From NCBI GenBank assembly GCA_009785115.1, contig WQWY01000017.1, positions 1-64,000 of the forward strand: a DNA stretch of 64,000 nt, given 5' to 3'. Under the pieces are notes generated by a model. It did no database searches and was not told the DNA's origin. It saw only the letters and a list, made by a program, of their open reading frames with translations. This stretch comes from Micrococcales bacterium (GTDB taxonomy: Bacteria > Actinomycetota > Actinomycetes > Actinomycetales > Cellulomonadaceae). Made by a program: the position numbers and the translations under genes. Positions 34,602 to 42,743 of this stretch are shown one piece after another; position 1 is the first letter of the stretch; the number at the start of each line of letters is the position of its first letter.

Positions 34602-35318
34602 TCAGTCGGTGAAGTGCTCCTCGACCAGGCGCGCCAGGTCATCGGGTCTCGTGCCCGGGATGTCATGCCCGGCCCCGGGCAGCACCACCAGCCGTGCCGA
34701 GGGCAGGGACTCCACGATCAGCGCTGTGTGGTCGGGCGTGGTCGCGTCGTGCTCACCGACCAGCACGAGGACCGGCACGGTGATCGCGGCCAGGTCAGAC
34801 GGTGAGATCTGAGGGTGCTCGGTCATCAGCGCCCAGCGCTCGGCTGGCCCCCGCAGGGGGCTGAGCACCCGTGCCCCCAGGGCGAGCAGCCGGTGCACCA
34901 CCCGGGTCAGGAGCACCCACTTTCTGGCCAGCCCCTCGGGGAACAGGTTGGCGCCGCTGACGAGCATCCGGTGCACCACCCCGGGGTGACGCATCGCCAG
35001 CTCTAGGGCGATGTTCCCACCGTCGGAGTAGCCCAGCACGTCCACGTCGTGCAGGTCGAGGAGCCGGAGCACCTGGGCGACGTCGTCGGCCATGCTCGCG
35101 ATGGTCAGGTCACCCGAGCCGCGTGGAGACCACCCGTGCCCACGGGAGTCCATCGCGACCAGGGTGCGCCCCGGCAGCCGACGAACCAGGGCGTCGAACT
35201 CTCGGTGGCTCCCGCTGTTGCCGTGAAGCAGCACCACCGGCCGGCCTGTGTCGCCGCGTCGGACCACCCACAGCGGCCCGACCTGCTGCCCGAGGCTCCG
35301 GCGCCTGTCCTTGCTCAT
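34602..35318 (-). CDS. Alpha/beta hydrolase (238 aa)
   Basis: Complete alpha/beta-hydrolase fold: oxyanion motif HGNSGSHREF, nucleophile elbow GYSDGGN (Ser), an acid in LVGEHDATTP and the catalytic histidine in GAGHDIPG. No signal peptide. Substrate unknown. It is close to the RNA methyltransferase gene (21 bp gap) on the same strand and may be co-transcribed with it. Confidence 0.85.
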   Translation of the reverse strand: MSKDRRRSLGQQVGPLWVVRRGDTGRPVVLLHGNSGSHREFDALVRRLPGRTLVAMDSRGHGWSPRGSGDLTIASMADDVAQVLRLLDLHDVDVLGYSDGGNIALELAMRHPGVVHRMLVSGANLFPEGLARKWVLLTRVVHRLLALGARVLSPLRGPAERWALMTEHPQISPSDLAAITVPVLVLVGEHDATTPDHTALIVESLPSARLVVLPGAGHDIPGTRPDDLARLVEEHFTD

Positions 35319-35339
35319 CTGGCCAGGTTACTCATCTGG

Positions 35340-36452
35340 TCAGACATCACGGCTCAGCAGCACCATCACCTCGCCGTGCGCGGTCTGCGGGAACATGTCG
35401 AACACCCGGCCACGGACGGGCCGCAACCGTGGCATCTGGGTCAGGTCGGCCACCAGGCTGGGCAGGTGGCACGAGGAGTACAGCACGTGCGGGACGTCGC
35501 TGGCGTCCAGCCACTCGGCGAGCTCGGGCCCCAGGCCGCGCCTCGGCGGGTTCACGACCACCAGGTCAGGGGTGTCGGCGCGGTCGCGGGCGACGTCCAG
35601 CGCGTCACCGGCCACGAAGGTCGCACCAGGTCGAGACCTGGCGGAGACCCGGGCGGCCTCCACAGCCGGCAAGGACCGCTCGATCCCGGCCACCGTCCGC
35701 CCCTCGGCGGCGAGGTGCAGAGCGAACCCACCGACACCGCAGTACAGGTCCCACACGGAGGCCGGGGCGAGGTCGTCGACCCATGCCGCCGCCTGCTGGT
35801 ACAGCGCGGCGGCGGTCGGCGTGCTGGTCTGGAAGAAGCTGCGGGGCGGCAGGTGCAGCCCGACCTCCCCGACCCGCATGGTCAGCGTGTCAGCCTCGGT
35901 CAGCAGGATCTCCCGCTCGCCCTCCAAGACGGCCGCGTGGGCGGGCTGCACGTTGACCGACGCGACCACCAGACCAGGCAGCGTCTCGAACAACCAGGGC
36001 AGGTGCTTGCGGATGCGCATCAACGCCTCGGTGGAGCGCAGCACGAACCGCACCATGAGCTCGGCGTCCGGGGAGACGGTGACGAGCAGGTACTTCAGCT
36101 CGCCCCGCCGTGCGGGCACGTCGTACGGCTCTAGCGCGGCCCGCGTGACGAACCGCGCCAACCGGTCGAAGGACGCGGCCAGCGCAGGCTCATACAGCTC
36201 GCAGCCGGTGAGGTCGACACCCCGCAGCTCGTCGTCCAGCACCCCCAGCGTCGGGTGCTCGACGGTGCCCCCGACCACCAGCTTGGCCCGGTTGCGATGA
36301 CCGCGCTCCCCCGCGGCGAACGGCTCCTCCCAGGCCACACCCGGCAGCGCCGCCACCGCTTCGTCATGCTTGGCAGCCACCTGCTCGCCGTAGGGCCGCC
36401 CCATCCACGCGCACGACCGACAGGCCCCCGCGTCGAACAGATCGCACCGCAC
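35340..36452 (-). CDS. rlmC: 23S rRNA (uracil-5-)-methyltransferase, RlmC type
   Basis: Protein of 370 residues of the TrmA/RlmC/RlmD family. The N-terminal cysteines (RCDLFDAGACRSC) fit a [4Fe-4S] cluster, with a fourth cysteine expected near GCELY. The SAM-binding motif is DLYCGVGGFALHL, a further motif is VVNPPRRGL and the catalytic cysteine lies in YSSCHLPSL. No TRAM domain precedes it, as in RlmC (RumB). It methylates U747 in E. coli 23S rRNA; the position in this organism is inferred. GTG start. Confidence 0.86.
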   Translation of the reverse strand: MRCDLFDAGACRSCAWMGRPYGEQVAAKHDEAVAALPGVAWEEPFAAGERGHRNRAKLVVGGTVEHPTLGVLDDELRGVDLTGCELYEPALAASFDRLARFVTRAALEPYDVPARRGELKYLLVTVSPDAELMVRFVLRSTEALMRIRKHLPWLFETLPGLVVASVNVQPAHAAVLEGEREILLTEADTLTMRVGEVGLHLPPRSFFQTSTPTAAALYQQAAAWVDDLAPASVWDLYCGVGGFALHLAAEGRTVAGIERSLPAVEAARVSARSRPGATFVAGDALDVARDRADTPDLVVVNPPRRGLGPELAEWLDASDVPHVLYSSCHLPSLVADLTQMPRLRPVRGRVFDMFPQTAHGEVMVLLSRDV

Positions 36453-36694
36453 CGCCGCAGTCTAGAACCGTTCGCCCCACGCCTTCACCCGACATGGCGA
36501 CCGTGCCACGATCCGACGAGGCAACAGCAGGAACCGAACCGTGTCATCAGCACACGACACGCTCGCACGACACCTGACGTGCCCGCACAGACGAGAGGGT
36601 ATGCGACAGAAGCGACCATATCGCCCCGTTCGTCTTGCTAAGGTCTGAACCGGCAGAGCCATCCGATGACTACAGCCACCCGTGAGGAGCGTGC

Positions 36695-37033
36695 GTGAGC
36701 GAGACGCCGACAGGATCGAGCCTAGACCGAGCAGCGGGACCGCCGACCACCGAGGGCAACATCCCGATGAGCCTTCCCCCGGTGGTGTACGTGCCGTGCG
36801 TGGAGCAGGTCAGCGATCCGGCGGACGTCCGCATCGAGTACAAGATCATGCAGGACGGCCGCAAGGCTCTCCTGGTCTACTCGGCCCTCGACCGTCTGCA
36901 CGCGGGCGCAGGCGCCGCTCAGCCCTGGTTCGTCGCCCTCACAGCCAACCTTCAGGCGCTGTACGACGTCGAGCCCTTCGACCTGCTGCTGCTCGACGTC
37001 CTGGTCCCCGAAGAGCACCGGAGGCAGTCATGA
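36695..37033 (+). CDS. SAV_915/SseB-like small protein (112 aa)
   Basis: GTG start with GAGGAG upstream; a second start at 36767 (MSLPPVVYVP) has GAGGG and is also possible. The core LPPVVYVPC ... ALLVYSALDRLHAGAG ... WFVALT resembles the SAV_915 family of small actinobacterial proteins often encoded beside WXG100 or type VII secretion-related genes. It is the first gene of a tight operon (ATGA overlap with the next). Molecular role unknown. Confidence 0.65.
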   Translation: MSETPTGSSLDRAAGPPTTEGNIPMSLPPVVYVPCVEQVSDPADVRIEYKIMQDGRKALLVYSALDRLHAGAGAAQPWFVALTANLQALYDVEPFDLLLLDVLVPEEHRRQS

Positions 37034-37317
37034 GGCAAGCCCTCCACGACCCCGACCTCCTCATCAGCGCCATCAACCGCCTGTACACCGCGGCACACGA
37101 GCTCGACACCCACGGGTCCAAGGCTCCCGACGACATCGACGCCGGCGCGGCGACCTTCGCCGTCGCGGCGTGGCTCGGCGATCTCCTCAGCACAGGTGCC
37201 CAAGAGATCTCGACGGTGAGAAGCCTGGGTATGGCGACCGCGGTCGCCGTGGTTGACCTCAACGCGGGGAACCAGAGCGCGAGAGCGACGATCACCAGCA
37301 TCGGAGAGGTTCTGTGA
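37030..37317 (+). CDS. Small helical protein, possible WXG100-like partner (95 aa)
   Basis: Starts by ATGA overlap. About 95 residues, mostly helical by composition, no signal peptide and no membrane helix. Size and position fit a small ESX/WXG100-type or chaperone-like partner of the long protein encoded next, but no WXG motif is present (only a single W in AAWLGDLL). Overlap with the following gene (GTGA) implies coupled translation. Confidence 0.5.
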   Translation: MRQALHDPDLLISAINRLYTAAHELDTHGSKAPDDIDAGAATFAVAAWLGDLLSTGAQEISTVRSLGMATAVAVVDLNAGNQSARATITSIGEVL

Positions 37318-38450
37318 GCCTCGAGACCAAGATTGATGCTTCACCTGATTCTCTACGCGAGGTGTCGAAGTATCTGAGCTCGATCCTCCTCAGAGCCACC
37401 GACATGTTCCGTGAAGAGATCACCAAGAGTCGCCGAGACGCCGAAGAGTCATGGGACTGCAAGGCTTCCGATATCCTTGACGAACGTCTTCATATGACCG
37501 AGCGAAGACTTGACGAGCTCATCGAAGAGATCGACATGGCGCGCAAGGCGATAGACGCCCTCGCCGAGGCGCTCGACACGGCTCTCGATCTCATGGCCCA
37601 AGCCAGATCGGTCGCCTCCGACGGCGGACTGTGGGTGACCGGCACGCTGATCAGCGGCTGGCAGCTGACATCACTGTCGGGCGCGGTTGCCAAGAATGAC
37701 CCCGTTCAGCAGGCTATCCATCAGGCCAAGGCCGAAGCCTGGGAAAACGCCGTTGCTCTCACCAAGAGAGCCCATGGCATCTGGAACGATGCCATCGAGA
37801 CGTTCACCTCCAAGGCGCTTCAGAGCACGTCCAATCTCTCAGCCATCACGAGAAGGTCTCGTGAGAATATCGCCAAAAGCGTGAGCGACGGGAGCGCTAT
37901 GATGGTCCTGAGTAAGTCTAGCATCGTATCACTCACCCTGAATATCACCGAAGCTGTGGTGGCGGGCACAGAGGCCGCACATCGGCAAACAGTTTTATCT
38001 TCCAGGGCGAACATTTTTCACGAGATGGCACAAAGCCAAGTTGTCGCAGAGGCGGCACCCGGTGCCTCGCCGGAGAGTCGCGGACCGATCCGAGCAGGGA
38101 CTGTCCTATCTCGAGGGTTCATGATCCTTGGTGTCGGCGCGACCATATATGGAATACACGACGATATCAGCAGCGGGAAATCCACAGAGCGCGCGGTCGT
38201 CTCGAACACCGCTGCGCTCGGTGCCGGCCTGCTCGCGACCGTGGGAACCGGCGCTTTGGTGGGTGGCACGGCAGGCTCGGTCGTACCAGTCGTCGGAACG
38301 ATCGCCGGGGTCGCCGTCGGAATGGTCGCCGCAGCCGTCGTATACACCGTGGTCGACAGCCATTACGAACCTGGTCTCCTCCTCGCCCCAGGGCACGATG
38401 ATGGTTACCCTAGTCTCCATACGATCCAGACAGGCAGCCTGCTGCCCTGA
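37314..38450 (+). CDS. WXG100/LXG-like long protein with glycine-zipper membrane segment (378 aa)
   Basis: The N-terminal about 100 residues are helical with a helix break at EESWDCKAS, where WXG100 proteins have W-x-G, followed by a long charged helix. A hydrophobic patch lies near 105-125. The C-terminal region (about 265-345) is Gly/Ala/Val-rich (GAGLLATVGTGALVGGTAG), like the glycine-zipper membrane segments of secreted effector proteins. The architecture suggests a type VII-like effector, adhesin or pore-former. Base composition is visibly lower in GC than in flanking genes, which suggests recent acquisition. No toxin domain recognised. Confidence 0.5.
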   Translation: MSLETKIDASPDSLREVSKYLSSILLRATDMFREEITKSRRDAEESWDCKASDILDERLHMTERRLDELIEEIDMARKAIDALAEALDTALDLMAQARSVASDGGLWVTGTLISGWQLTSLSGAVAKNDPVQQAIHQAKAEAWENAVALTKRAHGIWNDAIETFTSKALQSTSNLSAITRRSRENIAKSVSDGSAMMVLSKSSIVSLTLNITEAVVAGTEAAHRQTVLSSRANIFHEMAQSQVVAEAAPGASPESRGPIRAGTVLSRGFMILGVGATIYGIHDDISSGKSTERAVVSNTAALGAGLLATVGTGALVGGTAGSVVPVVGTIAGVAVGMVAAAVVYTVVDSHYEPGLLLAPGHDDGYPSLHTIQTGSLLP

Positions 38451-38472
38451 GTCTTGCGTGAATAGGAACCCC

Positions 38473-39384
38473 GTGGAAACCAGGCGCCTCCCGATGCCGA
38501 AGCATTTTCTAGACTTCTTGGTCGCCGATTATTTTGGCAACCATCTTCTGACGACAAGGGCAGTGAACTGGTTTCTTATCCTCCTGGGGGTCCTCCCCGC
38601 AGCATGGGCTACGGCGAGACTGGTCGACTCTGTCGTGGCAGACGGGGACGCTTCGCTCTTCCCGAAAGCGACAGCATTCTTTGCCTCTCTGGTCATCGCG
38701 TCTGCGTCAGGCTTTTATCACGAAGTCGCGATCCGTCGACCCCGACTCTCCGAGAACAAGATACTGGCAACGACTACCGGACCTGCTGGTGTCGCCATCC
38801 CTCTCCACCGACGCAACGACATGTGGGCGATTTTCGCACACCTTGCTACAGCATCTGCTCTTGGTGCAGGAGCCGCTGCGGCACCGAGGGCAGTCACCCC
38901 CCTTCTCGCTGGCTTCGCTCTTCTGTTTGTCGTCCAGGCAGCCATACGCGTTCGCGCTCTTTCTGTACCGCATCGAGTGACCATCACTCTCGATGGTGTC
39001 TCTGTCGAGAACGGAAAAAAGCCATCCTTCCTGGCTTGGGAAGAGATCAGAGATTCAGGCTGGGCTCCGGGATCGAGATGGGGCATGGATCATTTCTTTT
39101 TTGGAGCTAATGGCCCACTCGATCGTCCCAGAGTTCCCACGGCCCGTCTCGATCTGGACCCACTTCTCCTCGGCCATGCGTTGACAACCTACCGACTCCA
39201 CCCAGAACTGCGATCTGAACTGACAACAGGCGCGGTCAGGTCTCGGCTTCTCGATCCAGACTTCGCTTTCTCCAGCACACCCAAGCACATCTGGAAATTA
39301 TCATCTTTCCGCAAGTATTCGCCTCTGTCTCCTGACAAAAATCGGCGACAGAGTCGAACGAGAGCCGAACTCACCTCATCCTGA
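38473..39384 (+). CDS. Membrane protein with PH-like C-terminal domain (303 aa)
   Basis: The GTG at 38473 is preceded by AGGA; an ATG at 38494 is an alternative. Two pairs of hydrophobic helices (about 25-75 and 110-150) are followed by a beta-rich segment RVTITLDGVSVENGKK ... FLAWEEI, which resembles the start of a bacterial PH domain. Lower GC than the chromosome average and located in the same accessory cluster as the WXG-like and SPFH genes. Function not recognised. Confidence 0.55.
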   Translation: METRRLPMPKHFLDFLVADYFGNHLLTTRAVNWFLILLGVLPAAWATARLVDSVVADGDASLFPKATAFFASLVIASASGFYHEVAIRRPRLSENKILATTTGPAGVAIPLHRRNDMWAIFAHLATASALGAGAAAAPRAVTPLLAGFALLFVVQAAIRVRALSVPHRVTITLDGVSVENGKKPSFLAWEEIRDSGWAPGSRWGMDHFFFGANGPLDRPRVPTARLDLDPLLLGHALTTYRLHPELRSELTTGAVRSRLLDPDFAFSSTPKHIWKLSSFRKYSPLSPDKNRRQSRTRAELTSS

Positions 39385-39409
39385 CAAACGATCTTCCCTT
39401 GGAGGTGCT

Positions 39410-39976
39410 GTGGACGAGTTTCTGAGAGAATCCCTTCTTCTCCCCGGGATCGCGGCCTTGTTCGTGCTGCTCTTCGTGCTGGTGCGATGGGGACGGATCG
39501 TTCTCCCGGATACGGCTCTGCTGGTCAAGCGGATGGGCCGCTACCACCGAACCTTAGGGCCGGGTCCACACATGCTCATCCCTATCATTGATCGCGCAGA
39601 TACCACAGTTGACACCGACGATGCCATCGTGATTTTCCAAGAACCCGTGCTCACCTCCGACGAATCGGCGGTCGGTATCAGCGTGGTGATCGACGTCCAC
39701 CTCAGCGATCCCGCCCTCGCGCACTACGCGACTCCCCGCTACAACCAAGGCATCGGACAGCTCGCCATCGATACCTTGCGTGACCTCGGCGCCACGATGA
39801 ATCTAGAGCAGATGACGACCGCCCACGAGCAGATCCGCCTCGCGCTGCACGACGTGCTCGACGAGGGAGCCCCGAGGTGGAGCGTAGAGGTGCTTCAGAT
39901 CGAGGTGACGGCGATCCAGCCCGGCGAACCGAGGTGGCTCATCCGCCGCACACAGGATTCCCGGACCGACGACTGA
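39410..39976 (+). CDS. Minimal SPFH/stomatin-like protein 1 (188 aa)
   Basis: GTG start with GGAGG upstream. One N-terminal helix (LPGIAALFVLLFVLVRWG), then an SPFH/band 7 domain (VKRMGRYHRTLGPGPHMLIPIID ... SDESAVGISVVIDVHLSDPAL). The protein ends soon after the band 7 domain and lacks the long coiled coil and C-terminal region of normal stomatins and flotillins. The short tail contains RWLIRRTQDSRTDD. SPFH proteins assemble in membrane rings that organise other membrane proteins. It has a paralogue immediately downstream. Confidence 0.75.
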   Translation: MDEFLRESLLLPGIAALFVLLFVLVRWGRIVLPDTALLVKRMGRYHRTLGPGPHMLIPIIDRADTTVDTDDAIVIFQEPVLTSDESAVGISVVIDVHLSDPALAHYATPRYNQGIGQLAIDTLRDLGATMNLEQMTTAHEQIRLALHDVLDEGAPRWSVEVLQIEVTAIQPGEPRWLIRRTQDSRTDD

Positions 39977-40088
39977 GCCGCGTCGTTGCAGCGCCACTCT
40001 GTCGCACTTCTTGATCAGACCTCGTGACCTCGCGTCCGGGAGGATGAGCAGGCCCCTTCTCGATAAGTGACCTATCTCAGGAGAAATC

Positions 40089-40613
40089 GTGAACGAACCT
40101 CTAGGAATAATAGTCGTCTTCTTGATCGGTGCGCTGCTCTACGTCACCAGCACGCGGATGGTCCGGACGGGGACGGTCCAGGTTGTCGAGCGGCAGGGGC
40201 GCTACCACCGGATCTTGGAGCCCGGTATGCGAATGCTCGTGCCGTTCATCGAACGGGTTCGCGCCACGGTGAACATGCACGAGCACGTCGTGCCGATCTC
40301 GCACGAGTCGGTGGTCACCTCCGACAACCGGATCGTCCATGTCGACCTGGTGCTCTACTACCAGGTCACCGACCCGGCCGTCGCGGTGTACGAGATCGGC
40401 GACTACGCCCAGGGTGTCGAGCGACTCGCCATCACCACGCTGCGCGACCTCTTCGGCACGATAGATCACGAGCAAGCGCTGGCGATCAGCACCGTCGACC
40501 TCGGCTACGACCTGCGCGACACGCTCGCTGGAGGGGCTACAGCCTGGGGCGTCATCGTGAACCGGGTCGAGATCACGGCTGTCCGCCCCTGGGAATCACC
40601 CTCACCTCGGTGA
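40089..40613 (+). CDS. Minimal SPFH/stomatin-like protein 2 (174 aa)
   Basis: Paralogue of the preceding gene with the same plan: N-terminal helix (GIIVVFLIGALLYVTS) and band 7 domain (VVERQGRYHRILEPGMRMLVPFIE ... TSDNRIVHVDLVLYYQVTDP). The domain end (LRDLFGTIDHEQALA) matches canonical stomatin sequence more closely than copy 1. It also lacks a C-terminal coiled coil. The pair may form a hetero-oligomer. A GTG start is used. Confidence 0.75.
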   Translation: MNEPLGIIVVFLIGALLYVTSTRMVRTGTVQVVERQGRYHRILEPGMRMLVPFIERVRATVNMHEHVVPISHESVVTSDNRIVHVDLVLYYQVTDPAVAVYEIGDYAQGVERLAITTLRDLFGTIDHEQALAISTVDLGYDLRDTLAGGATAWGVIVNRVEITAVRPWESPSPR

Positions 40614-40653
40614 TCGGACTCAGGGCAGACCTGACACCCGTCGCCTCCGACGA

Positions 40654-42009
40654 TCAGCGGTCAGGAGCCTGATGCGGATCCTGTGGAGTGCTCGCGGGGA
40701 GGGTGACGGTGGCGCGGAGGCCGCCTGTGGGGGCGTCGCTGAGGAGGACGTCGCCGGTGTTCTCTCGGGCCAGGTCGCGGGCGATGGCCAGGCCTAGGCC
40801 TGCGCCTCCGGCGTCGCGGTGGCGGTCGTCGTCGAGGCGCACGAAGCGCTCGAAGACGCGGTCTCTGTGCTCGGGAGGGATGCCTGGGCCGTCGTCGTCC
40901 ACGACGACGCTGCCCGGGCGGACGGTGATCTCGACCACAGAAGCTGTGTGGCGCACCGCGTTCTCGAGCAGGTTGCGCAGCACCCTGGTCACGTCGTCGG
41001 CGTCAGCGTCGGCCTGCCCCTGGCCGGTGACCTCGACCCGGACACCCTCGCGCGGTGGCACCTGGGCGACCACGGCGGCGGCCACCGCCGCGAGGTCTAC
41101 CGGGCCGGGGCGGTGGGGGCGGGCGCCGACGCGGGCCAGCACGAGCAGGTCGTCGGTCAGGCGTTGCAGCCGTAGCACCTCGGCGTGCAGGTCGTCGGCC
41201 AGCTCGGGCACCGTGGTCGTCTCCGGGTGCGTGGCGGCCACCTCGACCTGGGTGCGGAGCGCGGCGAGCGGGGTTCGGAGCTCGTGGGCGGCGTCGGCGA
41301 CGAAGGCCCGCTGGCGTGCGGCCGAGGAGTCCAGCCTGTCGAGCATCTCGTTGAGGGTGCGGGCCAGGGCATGGAGCTCGTCGGCACGGCGAGGCACCGG
41401 CAACGCGCCAGGCCCCCCGGTGTGCGCGACCTCGGCCGCCGCGGCGCGCAGCTGTTCCACAGGGGCCAGCACCGCGCCCACGAGGTACCAGACCACCAGG
41501 GCGAAGGCCCCGACCAGCACCGGGACCACACCGAACAGGGCGACGCGCAGCGCGGCGACCAGACCCTGGACCTCCCCCAGCGGCATCGACGCGGCGATCA
41601 TCACCGGCTCGCCTCGGTAGACGGCCGTCCCCACGGCGGCCCGCACGTCGCCGTCGTAGCTGCCGGAGGCCGAGGTGGTCACCCGTCCGTCCCCGTCCGC
41701 CCGCAGGCGCTCCAGCTCGTCGACCGGCAGCAGGGGCAGCGTCAGCGAGGCGTTCGGCGACGACGCCAGCACAGCCCCGGAGGCGTCCAAGATCTGCACG
41801 ACCTCCCCCGGCTCGCCCACCGGGAGGGCCCCGGGCACCCGGTCGGCAGCGACCAGGTTGCTCACCTGCTCCACGCGGTCGGTGACGATCCGGTCCAGCG
41901 CGGCGGTCCGCTGGGCCCACATCGCATGGGTCAGCGAGAACGCGCCGATCACCAGGGCCACCGCCACCAGGGCGGTGGACAGCACCGTGAGCCGGGTGCG
42001 GACGGTCAT
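40654..42009 (-). CDS. Sensor histidine kinase (451 aa)
   Basis: Two transmembrane helices flank an extracytoplasmic sensor domain (about 30-155), followed by HAMP, a HisKA domain with phospho-acceptor VADAAHELRTPL, and an ATPase domain with N-box NLLENAVRH, G1 DDDGPGIP and G2 GGAGLGLAIA. It is orthodox in architecture. The gene overlaps the response regulator gene by 4 bp. The divergent LolA-like/ABC operon is a likely target. The C-terminal proline-rich end is not conserved. Confidence 0.92.
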   Translation of the reverse strand: MTVRTRLTVLSTALVAVALVIGAFSLTHAMWAQRTAALDRIVTDRVEQVSNLVAADRVPGALPVGEPGEVVQILDASGAVLASSPNASLTLPLLPVDELERLRADGDGRVTTSASGSYDGDVRAAVGTAVYRGEPVMIAASMPLGEVQGLVAALRVALFGVVPVLVGAFALVVWYLVGAVLAPVEQLRAAAAEVAHTGGPGALPVPRRADELHALARTLNEMLDRLDSSAARQRAFVADAAHELRTPLAALRTQVEVAATHPETTTVPELADDLHAEVLRLQRLTDDLLVLARVGARPHRPGPVDLAAVAAAVVAQVPPREGVRVEVTGQGQADADADDVTRVLRNLLENAVRHTASVVEITVRPGSVVVDDDGPGIPPEHRDRVFERFVRLDDDRHRDAGGAGLGLAIARDLARENTGDVLLSDAPTGGLRATVTLPASTPQDPHQAPDR

Positions 42010-42650
42010 ACCAGGTACCCGGCGCCGCGCACGGTGCGCACCACGTCCCGCCCCAGCTTGCGGCGCAGGTACCCGACGTAGACCTCCACGACGTTCACGT
42101 CCTCACCCGACCCCCAGACGTGATCGAGCAGCTCGATCTTGCTGATCGCCCGCCCGGGGTTGCGCATCAGGTACTCGAGCAGCGCGACCTCCCGCGCGGT
42201 CAGCTCGACAGGGGTGCCGCTCACCGCGACCTGGCGGCTCGCCGGGTCCAGGGTCACCTCGCCGACGTTCAGCACCGGGTCGGTCGTGAGCGGCGGGCGG
42301 CGCAGCAGGGCCCGGATCCTGGCGAGGAGCACGACGAAGCTGAACGGTTTGGTCAGGTAGTCGTCAGCCCCGACGTCCAGCCCGTCGGCCACGTCGTGCT
42401 CGCCGTCCTTCGCGGAGAGCAGCAGCACCGGGGTGTGGTCGCCCTGCGCGCGCAGGTCTTCGACCACGGCATAGCCGTGCCGCCCGGGAAGCATGATGTC
42501 CAGCAGGATGACGTCGTAGTCGCCGTCGGCCGCCATGTCCAGGGCGGTCAGGCCGTCGTGCGCGACGTCGACCGTGAACCCCTCGGCGGTCAGCCCACGG
42601 CTCAGCGCACGGGTGAGCGCCCGTTCGTCGTCCACCAGCAGCACTCTCAC
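42006..42650 (-). CDS. OmpR/PhoB family response regulator (214 aa)
   Basis: The receiver domain has LLVDDE, the phospho-acceptor aspartate in DVILLDIMLPG, and a lysine in DYLTKPFSF. The C-terminal winged-helix DNA-binding domain ends with NVVEVYVGYLRRKLG. Together with the kinase it forms a two-component system. It shares a 93-bp divergent promoter region with the gene at 42744, which suggests it controls itself and that operon. Confidence 0.93.
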   Translation of the reverse strand: MRVLLVDDERALTRALSRGLTAEGFTVDVAHDGLTALDMAADGDYDVILLDIMLPGRHGYAVVEDLRAQGDHTPVLLLSAKDGEHDVADGLDVGADDYLTKPFSFVVLLARIRALLRRPPLTTDPVLNVGEVTLDPASRQVAVSGTPVELTAREVALLEYLMRNPGRAISKIELLDHVWGSGEDVNVVEVYVGYLRRKLGRDVVRTVRGAGYLV

Positions 42651-42743
42651 CTGTGCATGGTGACACCACCGGGCGTCGAGCGCGGCAGGACGTGCCCGTG
42701 GGCTCTCAGCAACGGCTCAGGCGGGCTCTGGCACGGTAGGAGC

